Origin: Uranotaenia lowii
Taxonomy: Eukaryota; Arthropoda; Insecta; Diptera; Culicidae
Direction of reading: 5' to 3'
Length of the DNA stretch: 64,000 bases
NCBI RefSeq assembly: GCF_029784155.1
Contig: NC_073693.1
Span: 108,314,683-108,378,682 of the forward strand
The first letter of the stretch is position 1. Each line of letters begins with the position of its first letter. This document shows positions 23,717 to 35,402 of this stretch, in pieces. The notes under the pieces were generated by a model. That model was not told where the DNA came from. It saw nothing but the letters and a program-made list of their open reading frames with translations, and ran no database searches. The translations under genes and the position numbers were made by a program.

Positions 23717-24431
23717 CTGGCAACTTGACGTTTCCATACAAATGGCGTGTGCCAGTTTTTCTGGTTCTCTGGTTCTGTCAAATCAAAAAATCAAGCGAAA
23801 TAACATGTCGGAAGGACGCATATTGAAATATATTCTCTTCCAATTGATTCAACAAATGAAAAAATGATTTGAATTTAAAATTTTTAGCTCAGTTATATGT
23901 AAAAACTATCTGTTTTCAAAAGTTTAGTCGATGCAAACGACTCACAGACGTAAATCTGTGTTTCATTTATTAGGTCAAAAACTTCTGGACTGAATAAAAT
24001 AATCCGCTGACATACGGCAGTTTTTTGGAACAAGTATTCTTTCCACCGAAACTATTGTGGACAATCGTACACAATAAATGTAAACACAACCATTACCACA
24101 ACAATTATCAAGTGATTTTTATAAACTGGGATATATATGAAAATTTTAGAATGGCTAAACTTTCACATTATATCAGAACCTTTCCTGTCTTATGGAAAAA
24201 CTGGTCATATACAATAAATAAATAGGTAGATTATTGAATGTGTATAATAATTTCGCTTGAATTTTTTTTTCATTTATTCGAAAGTTATGAATTTGCCTGA
24301 TTCGTATCACATTTGGTGATGTGCCCTTTCCATACGCATGGCTCGAAAAGTATGTAAACAAGCGGTACACATGCGACATTTGCGATTTTGAATCGGACAC
24401 ACGAAACTCGCCAGAACTGTCAAGTTGCCAG
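23717..24431. mobile_element. 0.7-kb inverted-repeat element inside the satellite
   Basis: Ends are inverted: CTGGCAACTTGACGTT at 23717-23732 and AACTGTCAAGTTGCCAG at 24415-24431. The matching core is CTGGCAACTTGAC. Next to these, TTTCCATACAAATGGC and TTTCCATACGCATGGC occur on the two sides. Satellite flanks both ends. No transposase is present, so it is a MITE-like passenger; no clear target duplication is visible. Confidence 0.6.
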
Positions 24432-24531
24432 GGGGTTGTTTCGGCCTAACGTCCATCGGCTGAATGACCTTCGGCCGAATGGCTATCGGCCTCATGACTT
24501 TCGGCCGAATGACCCAGCCTCGATTTATTGG

Positions 24532-24821
24532 TATATGTTATGCATTATGATTTATCAAAAAAAGTTATTATTGCTCAAAAAATTTTTTTTTCGTGTTTTG
24601 TAAAAAAATTATTTAAAATAAAAAAAATCGTTTGAAAACAAATGCAATAAAAAAAAGCATTGGTTGAATAATGTTAACAAATAAGGAATTTCAAGCAGGG
24701 AAAGAAGATGTTCAGTACAACACAAAACTAACAAGAAACACAATACATTTGCATTATAGATATTTTACATTCCTTCAGAAACCAATATAAGTTTAGGGTA
24801 AAAATTACAATTACATCTTTA
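24532..24821. other. AT-rich spacer
   Basis: Nothing recognised between the foldback-like element and the GCTAA-tailed repeat. Confidence 0.4.
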
Positions 24822-25308
24822 CACTAGTCAAAAGTGTCTCCTGCTCATATCCTTTCACCCCATCCCAGAAAAATTATTTGCTAGGATGCAGAGGTGACCT
24901 CGGTCCTAAAGCGCAAATTTAGATCGTTCATCCCCTCCATTACTTTTCCAACTATCTATTGACTACTAGGACGAGGCCGGCGCCGTTATATATGTTTAAA
25001 GAGAGAGCATTGTGCATTGAGAATTATGCTTATCCCAAGCATCATTCTTTTGACCTCTGAACAAAATTGATGGTCTTGGTCAATCAGGGAGTAGCAATCA
25101 GTAGAAATATGGAAATAAAAAGAATAACGAAATTCATACATAACAATGATATGACTCAAGATAGACTCTTAAAGTACGTTCAATCTAAAAAGTAGGGACC
25201 ATATAAAAATCTGAGAGTTTTTTCTCATAGCTAATGGTGAAGCATTTCGGATTCAATGATTCAAGGTGGATGTTAGTAGTCTATCAAGCTATGCAAAGCT
25301 AAGCTAAG
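24822..25308. repeat. 0.5-kb dispersed repeat ending in GCTAA units, copy 2
   Basis: Same orientation and landmarks as 16021-16527 (CACTAGTCAAAAGTG start, GGATGCAGAGGTGACCTCGG, GGCCGGCGCCGTTAT, GCTAAGCTAAG end), with more substitutions and small gaps. The two copies are diverged, so neither is recent. Confidence 0.7.
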
Positions 25309-27420
25309 TGAGATTTTTTTTTATTTAGGCCTTTTTCTAAAAGAATAATCCTTTGAACTTTTAATAACTTTTGTGGTCCTACGGTTGATAAAAGCCACAA
25401 TGCACCATTTAATGGTACCATACCAGTTTTGGACCGCAACCAAACTCCTCGACAGTGCCGGAAATACGCACCGTGGAGAAGGTGTACAGTACAATAAATT
25501 TACAGATGAAATCGAACGACCCACTGGCTTATTTGCAATGCCAATGGAATCCCCACCACCAATTCTGGGTGGACCAAGTAACAACCGGAAACAACCGCCC
25601 GTCGGAGGACGAAGTGGTTCTGCCTGACAAGACGATGACGAAGAAATATGCGATTGTTTACCTACCAGGCAGGCTTTCTCGTACTCTCTATGAGGGTGTG
25701 GTTTTTGTGGTGAATCGAAAGCAACCCGAGCTTGTTGTCGTTGTCGTTGTTGTGTTGTGTATTGATTGGAAATTGGTGGCTTTTGTGCTGCAGCTGTCTT
25801 GTGGTTATAAGGATATTACCGGGAAAGGAAATGCCGCATCGGAATGGTTCAATTTTGGGTACGCACTGCTTCTATGCATAATTTCTGTAGCTCTTTAGGA
25901 AAAATTCCACAAGAAATTGAAATTGTCATTTGAAGACGGAAAGCATCAAAACCACAAGATAATGGTTTTATGATGATTTTATGATGATTTTAAAAAACTT
26001 CCACTCAATATTGAACCCACCTGATCTGCATCGACAATAAACCAAACATCATTAGCCCTGTTTCGGCAGTATTAAACTACGGGAAAAGGCAAACAACAAT
26101 CAGGATTGAGAATGATGATGATGATGCCGTTGATGATGATGTTGATGGAGATGAAGATGTGGAGAAACGGTGTCTTTTTCAAAGTGCGGCTTGCGACACC
26201 TCTCAAATCAGCTGAGCCGGTTACGATTTAGTGAGCCAAGCTGTACAAATCAGACTACGTAATTGATTTACGGTTCCCCTGGGGTATCAATGGGGATGTC
26301 ATGGGAGCAAATTGCGGGAAGGTCCCGAGATACAGTAACGACGTATACTGGAAACGTGGCTCGAATATGGATATTAGCGTTCGTCGTTGAGTGCAGATAC
26401 TATGCCTATACCGGCTGCGACGTAGAACGTAGTAATTTGTGGAAATAAGTCAATTTAGCCAATTTGAAGCGTCTATGATGGTTTTAGTGGGATAGGCTGT
26501 TAAAGTTCGCGCTTTAAGTTAAGTTGAAGTGCTTCCTGATAATAAATTGATTATGATTTTGAATCTATCTATAACAGTAAACAATAGAAAATCAAATTTA
26601 TCTAACAAAAAAGCAAATTAAAAAAATCTTTTATTTGGGCCACTTGAATTGTTTGGATGTACCTAGTAAATTCTTCATAAAACTCAGTTTATTTTGTTAT
26701 TTTGGTAAATTTTTAATAGACATAAAACAAACCACAAAGTCCGAGAAATCAGATATCTTTATCTTCCACCCCATCAAATGGTAACGATAGGGCAGGAATT
26801 TCCTATTCCCTCAAAGCACTGGGTAATCCCAGTGAATCAATTCCGAGAAGCCATTCCGAAATGTTTATTGATTTCATTTCACACCCAGATGCCAAGTAGC
26901 AGCTTCTTCTCGTTTGTGAGTGGAATGTTGGCTGCCTAACTACCCCCAGTCAATATAGCAGCAGCTAGCCCATTACAACTATTTCAAACAACTCAATGAA
27001 CAGCGACAGCTGAATTGCTGAATCCTTTTCTCGCTTTTCCTTCCTCCGAGGAGAGACGCACCAGGGAATTCCCAAACAAAAGCATCTTTCCCAAGAAACA
27101 ACAACAGATAAATGAACAAAACAGCCAAGAATCGACAGGCAAAAGACAAAACAGTGGAGTTGCTGCCATATACTAATATACATCCTGGCGCGAAACTTCA
27201 ACAAACCGAGGAATTACAAAGGGCCGATTTTTTTTGTATGAAAACGACTGAGTGCCGTGAAAAACTTGAGCTTGGATTGAGGGTGACCAGAAATGATTTT
27301 TTCTCGTTTTGAGAAATATGGTAAATCCTATTGTATTAAGGACTTCTTACAAATTTGAAAACGAATATTAAATAAATATATAAAAAAAACTATCAGGATA
27401 CATAATAATGGAATCTGTTA
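25309..27420. other. Single-copy-looking spacer with a GAT run
   Basis: No gene recognised. Overlapping plus-strand open frames at 25373-25627 and 25455-25898 and a minus frame at 25321-25584 show no known domain and no splice context I can support. A GAT/GTT trinucleotide run lies at 26108-26160. The stretch at 26750-27200 is less AT-rich and could be conserved non-coding DNA, but this cannot be judged here. Confidence 0.45.
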
Positions 27421-29220
27421 GTAGAAACCATCAGACATCAAACTTCAGACAGCAGAAATAAGACATAAAATGTCAGAAATGAGACATGAGATATCGAACT
27501 TCAGACAACAAATATGTGAAACGAAATATCATACGGCAACTATCAGACATTAGAAATCAAATAACAAGCATCAGACATAGAAAGAAACACCAAACACCAG
27601 ACGTAAAACATCATTGTTTAGACATTGGCCATTGGACAATGGAAATTGGACATCAGTCACAAGGCATTGGAAATTGGACAAAAGACATCAGACATCAGAC
27701 ACAGACATCAAACATCAGACATCAGACATCAGACATCGGTAATCAGACATTACAAACCAGACTTTATGCATGAGATTCCAGATAAGAGATTTTTGGCACC
27801 AGACGTCAGATTGAATATCACTCGTCACTCAATATCGGACACACACACATCGGACGTTACCCATCAGACATCAGACATCAGACATTAGACATCAGACATC
27901 AGACATCAGACATCAGACATCAATCATCATACAGCAGACAGCAGACATCAGACATCAGACATCAGACATCAGACAGCAGACATCAGATATCAGACATCAG
28001 ACATCAGACAGTAGACATCAGACAGCAGACATCAGAGATCAGACATCAGACATCAGACATCAGACATCAGACATCAGACATCAGACATCAGACATCAGTC
28101 ATCAGACATCCGATATCAGACATCAGACATCAGATATCAGATATCAGACATGAGATATCAGTTAATTGATTTCAAACATCAGACATCAGCTGTTGCCAAC
28201 CATCAGACTCTTTTGTCATCAGTCATCAAATCAGGCGTTAGCAACCAGACTTTATACACAAGACTCCAGATATGAGATTTTTAATATCAGACGTCAGATT
28301 GAATATCACCACTATCGGATACACACACACATCGAACGTTACCCATCTGACATCAGATGGGTATATTGTATGTCAGATATCAGGCATCAGACATCAGACA
28401 TCAGATATCAGACATCAGACATCAGACATCAGACATCAGACAGCAGACAGCAGACATCAGACATCAGGCAGCAGACATCAGACATCAGACATCAGGCAGC
28501 AGACATCAGACAGCAGACATCAGACATCAGACATCAGACATCAGACATCAGACATCAGACATCAGACATCAGACATCAGACATCAGACATCAGACATCAG
28601 ACATCAGACATCAGACATCAGACATCAGACATCAGACATCAGACATCAGACATCAGACATCAGACATCAGACATCAGACATCAGACATAAGACATGAGAT
28701 ATCAGTTAATTGATTTCAAACATCAGACATCAGCGGTTGCCAAACATCAGACTAAAGACATCAGATATCAAACATCAGACATCAGACATCAGACGTTAGA
28801 AACCAGACTTTGTAAATAAGACTTAAGATAAGGGATTTTTAATATCAGACGTCAGATTGATTATCACACACTATCGGACACACTCATCGGACGTTACCCA
28901 TCTGACATCAGACATCGAACATCAGTCATAAACGTTGGATAACAAATACAAAACTTCAAGCTTGATGCTTTAAACATCTGACATAAGAAATCGAATATTC
29001 TACATGAGAAATCACCTACATTACATTAGATATCAGAAGTTTTACTATAGGTGTCAAATAACAGACGCCAAAAACATTAATCATCAGGTTTCAAAGTTCA
29101 GATATTAGATCTCATACATGAAACCCTAAGAACTCAAGCATATCAAACAAGATTTCAAACATAAGACGTCAAATTTCAGGCGTGAGATACCAGACATCAG
29201 CCATCTATTCGACATATCGG
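27421..29220. repeat. Heptamer satellite (CAGACAT)n
   Basis: Starts as scattered AGACAT-like words and becomes a nearly pure CAGACAT array, most regular at 28515-28685. Because 7 is not a multiple of 3, all three plus frames read the same heptapeptide SDIRHQT, which produces three overlapping open frames of up to 174 codons that are not genes. Larger blocks recur inside it: GCATGAGATTCCAGAT-like text followed by CAGATTGAATATCAC and CGGACACACACA occurs near 27769, 28260 and 28810, so the array has a higher-order period of roughly 500 bp. Confidence 0.93.
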
Positions 29221-29639
29221 ATATCAGAATCTGGAAATAGAAAATTCGAGCCACAGAATGAAATTCAACAATCAGAGTGAAACAGTTTAACAAACAAAAA
29301 AGTTTATACAAAACCCCGTTCGTTTTTGGCAACTTCGATTCAGACAACATGCAGTTTTGACACATGAGCGGTTTTTTGAAACAACATTACCTTATAATTT
29401 TCTCTATATCAGGAACAATATGATTTTTAAACCAACCCCATAAATACGATTTTAAATTCTTGAATGGTGATGAAATACAATATTTATAAAAAAGATACTC
29501 AAAAACGATAAAAAAGGTGAAAATTTCATGAAATTCAAAATCAAATACAAACAAGACTAAAACTGACAATAAAATAACTAAAAAAATAAGGAGAATGGCA
29601 ATAATAGCAAATATGACAAAAAACCAAACATTACAAACA
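29221..29639. other. AT-rich spacer
   Basis: Nothing recognised. A hydrophobic minus-strand open frame at 29387-29662 arises from AT-rich sequence and has no recognisable family. Confidence 0.4.
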
Positions 29640-29985
29640 AAGGTTGCCGGAATTTTTTCCACACGTATCTGAGCCGGACAAATCCGGGCTATTTTATCTA
29701 AAAATCTTTCAAAATCTTAACATCTGATAATCAAATTTTCGACCAAAAATCCGGGCAATTATTCATCAAAATATTTCGTTCTGGACGCATGAATAATAAA
29801 ATTTTTCTTTTGTTAGATTTAAGGATGAGAATAAGAATAATCACGGGCAAAATCCGGGCTTTTCAATGAAATCCGGGTAACCGGAGCGGATCTGACTTTT
29901 CCCAAATTTTTATATAAAATATCCTGGCAAACCCGGATAAAACAGGGCAACTGGCCACCATGTTAGAGGGATTTTGGCAACCTTA
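29640..29985 (+). mobile_element. GGTTGCC-ended MITE-like element, copy A
   Basis: Begins AAGGTTGCCGGAATTTTTTCC and ends TTTTGGCAACCTT, so the ends are inverted repeats. Inside are several CCGGGC / CCCGGAT words (AAATCCGGGC, ACCCGGATAAAACAGG). A related copy in opposite orientation lies at 31479-31960. No coding capacity; likely a short non-autonomous DNA element. Confidence 0.6.
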
Positions 29986-31478
29986 TTTTAAACAGAACAA
30001 GAAAAGCGCTTAATACATCTAACTTATGATAAAAAATTGTAAAAGGACTAAAAATGGTGAAAATTGAAAAACAATGACTTTAATGATAATATTAAATGAC
30101 ATTTTTTGAAGTGCCAATACTGCTTGAAAAAATCTTAAAAAGATGAGAAAAAATCATTGTTTTGGCAACATTTGATTTTGGCTATACAAAATGTTCAAGA
30201 GTGTTGCCAAAATCTGACGGGGCCTGTGTCAGAAATATTAAAAACCAAAAACCCAGAAAAACATCACAATGAGAAGAATATGAAATTGAAAAATTGCTTT
30301 GATTTAGTAACAAAAACTTAGAGAGTTATGAAATAATAGAAACATGAAATAAAATAATCAAAGTTTTTTTTTCTAATTTATTAACATTAAGGTAAGGTTT
30401 ATCTTAGTCCCAAATATTACAATTGATACGAAATACTGATATTTTTGATATAAACAAACCGAACTGGAACATTTGAACACTCTGCAACCAATATCTTACT
30501 CATGAGAAAACTATTTCTAGTCTGTATACCACCAGCGATGAGAAGTTTTATGAGTTTTTTTTTAGTGAAATGATAATCACTCTGTAAGCGGCATCATGCT
30601 TCGTTTCTTAAAATTTATATCTTTTTAATGTCTTCGACAAAGTTGTTTCCAGGGACATTTCCAGTTTGATCATATTATAAAAATACGGCTTCGAAAAAAA
30701 GAAATATTTGAAATATAAGACAAGTGTTAAACTTGCTTTTGAATAAAACATTAAAAAGGTGAAAAAACCCCATAAAAGTGTTCTATTCAGACCTCCCAGA
30801 GGATAATTTATAATTTTGGCTTGAAGGAGAAAGTGCCAGCTTTCCTATGGTGCCAAAAAAACGTGGCTAATATTTAAAAAATAAGATTTTCTTACTGAGA
30901 AACCATAAATAATCATAAGTAGAAAAATCAAAATAATTTATACTATAACAATCTTTAAAAAATCAAAGAATCATATGGAATCTATATGGAATCCATTCAA
31001 AGTTTATTTGGTTATTTCTATAAACTCACTGAACAGAATTAAACACATTTGCATAAAAAATATAACATTGAAACAGCTCACTTCAAATCATTCACAAGTA
31101 ATTTTAAGAAAGTTTTTTTTCATGTTTCCATGAATACGTATAGTTTTATAGCGTTTTAAAGCATGTTTTTTTTTGAATTTTGAATACATATTACTAAAAT
31201 AATTCTCTGAATGTGTCAAACGCAAATAACTTTAATCATCGCGTCTTAAGTAATAGGACTTTCCAAACATATCTAAAACCATATTTAAAAAAAATTACAC
31301 TAATTTAAAAAAAAAATAAAAATCAACGTTTTTCAAATTCGATTTCACTGATTTTTTTTCAAATCCTTTTAAAGGCATATTTTCAGAACTATACAGTTCA
31401 TGGAAAAATGAAATTCATTTTGAAACAATCCTGAAAATTTAAACAACAAAAATGCTACAGTGCTGTATTGTCATGTTT
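29986..31478. other. AT-rich spacer between the two MITE-like copies
   Basis: No gene recognised. Words such as TTTTGGCAACATTTG (30172) and GTGTTGCCAAAATC (30202) echo the ends of the neighbouring elements and may be decayed relatives. Confidence 0.4.
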
Positions 31479-31960
31479 AAGGTTGTCAGATTGCCCGGTT
31501 TTATCCGGGTTTTCCCGGATATTTAATTCAAAATTTGACATAAATCTGGTCCCGCCCGTTTGCGCGGATTTCATTGGAAAAAGCCCGGATTTTGCCTGAA
31601 CAAACCAGAACACTTGCCAGAACAAACGAAAAACAATCAAATTGTGTTGTAGAAATTTTTTATTAAAGCGTCCAAAAAGGTTTTTTTTGAGAAAGTTTTC
31701 TGACAATGATCATTAAAAGTTTTTGAAAGCCTGAAATACGATTTAAAAACTGCTGCTTTGGATTTTTTCATGATTTTTGACTTCAATTGTGTTGAGTAAC
31801 TCCAAGGTTTTGACCAAATTTTCCCTGATTTTGCTCGGATTATTTTTCGACATTTTGAATTCAAATGTCCGAATTTTGCCAGGTTTAGATAAAATACCCC
31901 GGATTTGTTCGACGGGTCGAACGTGCTGTGGGAACGTGCTGAAAAAAATCTGGCAACCTT
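31479..31960 (-). mobile_element. GGTTGCC-ended MITE-like element, copy B (inverted)
   Basis: On the minus strand it begins AAGGTTGCCAGATTTTTTTC and ends GGGCAATCTGACAACCTT. It shares the CCGGG-rich text of copy A (CCCGGTTTTATCCGGG, AAAGCCCGGATTTTGCC). Open frames here (31455-31966) are not genes. Confidence 0.6.
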
Positions 31961-32493
31961 TGTCAAATTATTTGATGAATATTCAAAAAAAGAAAATTTT
32001 CACTTTTATAGCCAACTAGTTGACACGGTGTGCTCTGCAATACCTTCTAAATGTTATTTGATTTTGTGTTCATTCAAATATTTTGATTTTAAATTTTGTT
32101 GAATAATTAGAAGCATTCTTTTAAAAATGTAAGGTGCTGCTTGTTTTTGGAATGTCATTGAGAATGTAAATTTGGTATAAATATTTTTAATCTAAAATTT
32201 CAAATTGTTCTTCATATTCTGAGTTTGGATTCTTATTTTTCATATCTTCATTTCAAATTTCCGATGATCAGAACTCTTCTTCTTTTGAAACGAAGAACGT
32301 TTGAAGCAGTATTTGAATTTTTGGCTTATCAAAATTTGAAATTAAATTGAATTGAAATGATTGCTGCAATACTCAATATTGAAATAGAAAATGCAATCAG
32401 TTTTTGACCAACAATTAATTTTTTAAACATATTTCTCTTTTTCCTTCTAAGTTCATTTTTTCATATGGTTGTATCCTTCGACTTGTTCTAACG
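31961..32493. other. AT-rich spacer
   Basis: Nothing recognised. Confidence 0.35.
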
Positions 32494-33987
32494 TTACCAG
32501 TTCAAGTTTAGGTTGTCACTTATCACTAATCACTAATCGTACTTCCATAGCCAGAACTTATGTCTGAGTCCCAAAGAATAACAAATATGTTATTATACTT
32601 CTTGTCATTGTTCATGTTTTTAATTATTTTAACATTTAAACATTAAAATGATCAAAAATACAAAACAGTTGGGCCTACCATGGAGCAGAGAACGCAGAGA
32701 CATCCGGAACACAGGAACAGGAAGAAACGTGAACCACCAGTACCATACGTTTCAAGTGGGCAGTATTGTTGGAAGCATGCTAAGAAAAATGCTCTTTCAT
32801 GAAGAAACCCTGCGTTACCTAAAGTAATTTGGCCAATCACTTGAGTCATTCTAAAGGGGCTGGACATTATTTAATTTGTACACAGAAATCACAAAATTCA
32901 AGTATTTTGAAGATTTGCTGTAATAACTTAAATAGGTTAAGGAATCTAAGCTTATTTTGACTTTCTTGAATTGTTTTGGATTTCAGTGTACAATCATTTC
33001 TGGTCATCGACCAAGAATAAAGCGCCTTTGCTCGCTCTTGGAAAGATAAAAGAACAAAAAAAAAACATCAAAAGAGCACAAAACCGTACGACTTATGTTG
33101 ATAACTCGAAAGGTTTTTTTAATGACTTTGACCTAGATGCATTAACAATTGACTTATTACATTCCCTTTAACATATATTGAATTTATTAGAAGTTAATGT
33201 ATATAAAAAAAATGTGTAAAATAACCACAAAAGATGCAGGAATTATACTTAGCTTTTATTTCTCCTGCTCATGATGATTATCACATTTCCTTAGGTAGAT
33301 TTCAGCATCCCAGTTGATTGCACTTCCCCCCAAAAATTTGAAAAGATCGCAGTAGTCACAAAATTTAACAGTTTGATCACAATTTGTCTGTGGCAAAAAA
33401 TATTAGCTTCTTTTTTCGCGAAATCCTCCGAATGAGTACCTCAGATACCGAAAAATTCACATTCAAATGATATTGCAAATATCTGGTTAATTCTAGAACA
33501 TTTCTGAACCCACATGCATCAACAAGTTTCTTCTGAATTCTACTTCAATTCAGCATGGCTAAATTCTCTTCCCACATACATAAAACCTTTTTTCACTTTA
33601 ACACATTACGAAGCGTATGGCTTATAAATGTAAAATTTTTCTTGTTTTGCCATTAAACTTAAAACTCTTTTTTGTTCACATTATATGCATTAACTTGCAT
33701 AACTTGCATGTTTGTAATAACAATTTGTCAAACCAACGCACACGGACCAAATATAGCATCGACCGATTCCTTTGGCAGATCACGAACGTGTCCTCCTGAT
33801 TTACACGCACATGTTGCTAAAAACACTGTATTTGAACATTTCCAACATTCTCTTACTGCATTTGTTTTAGAATTTCTCAAATATATAGTTTTTTTTATTT
33901 CAATAAAAATTTTACAGGACAAAAAAAAATCACGTGCTGACGGTTCAGCGTACGCCTACTTCTCCTTACCAGTTCAAGTTTAGGTTG
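32494..33987. other. 1.45-kb segment between perfect 22-bp direct repeats
   Basis: The same 22 bases (TTACCAGTTCAAG...TAGGTTG) occur at 32494-32515 and 33966-33987. Between them lie 1450 bp with no recognised gene; the segment starts with TCACTAATCACTAATCG-type repeats and ends GTACGCCTACTTCTCC. The pair could be target duplications of an unidentified retroposed segment or a repeat-mediated duplication. Open frames inside (32652-32867 minus, 33672-33983 plus) show no domain. Confidence 0.45.
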
Positions 33988-35012
33988 CTAATAAAAAAGG
34001 GTTCAATGTTTTTCGAAATTTAAAAAAAAATCGGTGGAATCTTGCCATCCGTCTAAAGCTTTGTTCAACTAATATTAAAAAAAAAAAACAATTTACTTTT
34101 TATGATTTGAGGGGTTTTCTTGCACATATATAGTTATTTTTCAAGAAATGTTCGTCCAAGTGGGTACAATTTCTAAAATACTAAAACTTTAAAAAAGAAT
34201 TGGAATTTAAAAAATAATTGAAGCATATTTTGATATATGTTTTAAAATCGGTTAGATTTTGATTTAATTTTGAACAATTTAATTTGAATGACATTCGAAA
34301 ATTGATATAGGAAAATTTTTACAAGTGCTGTTACGACATTGGCAAAAACTGCTCAAAATAATAAATAATCTCCTTAAGTCGCGAATGACTTAAAGATGTT
34401 CAAAGGAAGATTATTGAAACAAAAAAATAAATAAATAATCTCGTTCTGGAAAAACTCGGACCATTTTGGCAAAGAAAATGGGAAGAGTCGTCTAGTTATA
34501 TTAAAACTTTTTTCAAAAGTAATAGGAGTCTTTCAATACAAATAATCATCTCTTAACATCAACATCAATAATAAGACATTGTTTTTGTTGATTATGAGTT
34601 ACATTTATTTACTGTGAGAAATTCCCCAAATCGGCAAGATAGCGCAATACAATAAATCACTTATTATATCAAAACTTCTTGCAATGATAATAAATGATCC
34701 CATCATGTCATTTCTCTCATGAATAAATTTTCAATGAAACTAATTTGAAAATTGTTCAAGTTTTATGATAATTTTGTAAGCTTTGCATGGAAGCCTTCCT
34801 TCACAAATACTCCAAACGTCTGATGATACTTTTAAAAATTTTGTTCATCAAAACTTGAATGTGAGCGAAATAAGATAAAAATTGTTTAAAAATTGTTCGA
34901 GTTCCGTCATATTTTACATTGGATTGATATGGGAACACCCCATCCCCTCACTTTATCTGTCAATACAATAAATTACCTGAATTTATTGAAACTTGAGCAC
35001 CAGTTTAATAAA
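33988..35012. other. AT-rich spacer downstream of the LRR gene
   Basis: Nothing recognised. Confidence 0.35.
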
Positions 35013-35119
35013 TCACCTCATTTCGGAAAAATTTGTTTTAGTAGCAAATTTGATAGAAAACAGATATAAATTGTATGTCATGTTTTGTTTTGTTTTTCCC
35101 TTACGACGAAGGTGTTTGT

Positions 35120-35245
35120 AACTATTATAGAAACCATCTCTGATGTTAAATTTCACAATAATTGGTTCAGTAGTTTTCGAGTCTATAGGGAACAGATGAG
35201 GGACACAAACATTAATTTTTATATAGGTACATAGATATTGATCGA
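35120..35245 (-). mobile_element. Helitron-like 5' head fragment
   Basis: Read on the minus strand the text runs CTATATAAAAATTAATGTTTGTG, then a TTCCCTATAGACTCGAAAACTAC-like block, then GAAATTTAACATCAGAGATGG reversed. This resembles the start of insect Helitrons and the element at 17718. The terminal TC cannot be placed and no 3' CTAG hairpin is found, so it is a fragment at best. It may form part of the 3' flank of the LRR gene. Confidence 0.35.
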
Positions 35246-35388
35246 AAAATCTGATGACTCTGAATAAACTCCTAAAAAATCCATAAACAATTTGTAAAAT
35301 ATACGTTTTTATTGAATTTTTCACAATATGAAATGAAGAGAGATATACCAAATAAAAGTCACAAGTTTTATGTTCAAATTTAAACAAA

Positions 35389-35394
35389 TTTATT
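35389..35394 (-). promoter_or_regulatory. Polyadenylation signal AATAAA of the LRR gene
   Basis: TTTATT on the plus strand gives AATAAA on the minus strand, 8 bases after the stop codon of the LRR protein. The placement fits a very short 3' UTR; a later signal could also be used. Confidence 0.5.
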
Positions 35395-35402
35395 GAATTC
35401 AT

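Larger units (their letters stand above)
18214..24521. mobile_element. Foldback-like element with satellite arms, twice interrupted
   Basis: From 18214 to about 23231 the repeat reads GGCCGAATGGTCATTA-like. From about 23232 to 24521 it reads as the reverse complement (GACCATTCGGCCTTA-like). The outer ends are inverted relatives: 18214 starts GGGGCCGGACATTCGGCC, and the reverse complement from 24521 starts GAGGCTGGGTCATTCGGCC. A direct repeat GATTTATTGG flanks the whole at 18204-18213 and 24522-24531, as a 9-10 bp target duplication would. After removing the two insertions the arms are about 600 and 575 bp. This is the layout of foldback elements (long terminal inverted repeats made of short tandem repeats). 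No transposase is present. Confidence 0.65.

Noticed and set aside
23448..23826. Open frames reading RPYDHSALRPFG
   Set aside because: They are translations of the CATTCGGCC satellite.
25373..25898. Overlapping plus frames as a host exon
   Set aside because: No known domain, several frames open at once, and no supported splice sites; left as spacer.
28166..28713. Three overlapping frames of 118-174 codons
   Set aside because: All read the heptapeptide SDIRHQT from the CAGACAT array; identical content in three frames shows they are artefacts.
27421..29220. Possible CRISPR array
   Set aside because: Units are 7 bp without unique spacers and the DNA is eukaryotic; it is a simple satellite.
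29387..29662. Hydrophobic 91-codon minus frame as a membrane protein
   Set aside because: AT-rich composition gives Phe, Ile and Leu runs by chance; no homologue motif and no gene context.
35013..35402. 129-codon minus-strand frame directly after the LRR gene
   Set aside because: It starts after the LRR stop in AT-rich 3' flank and covers a Helitron-like fragment; no domain is seen.
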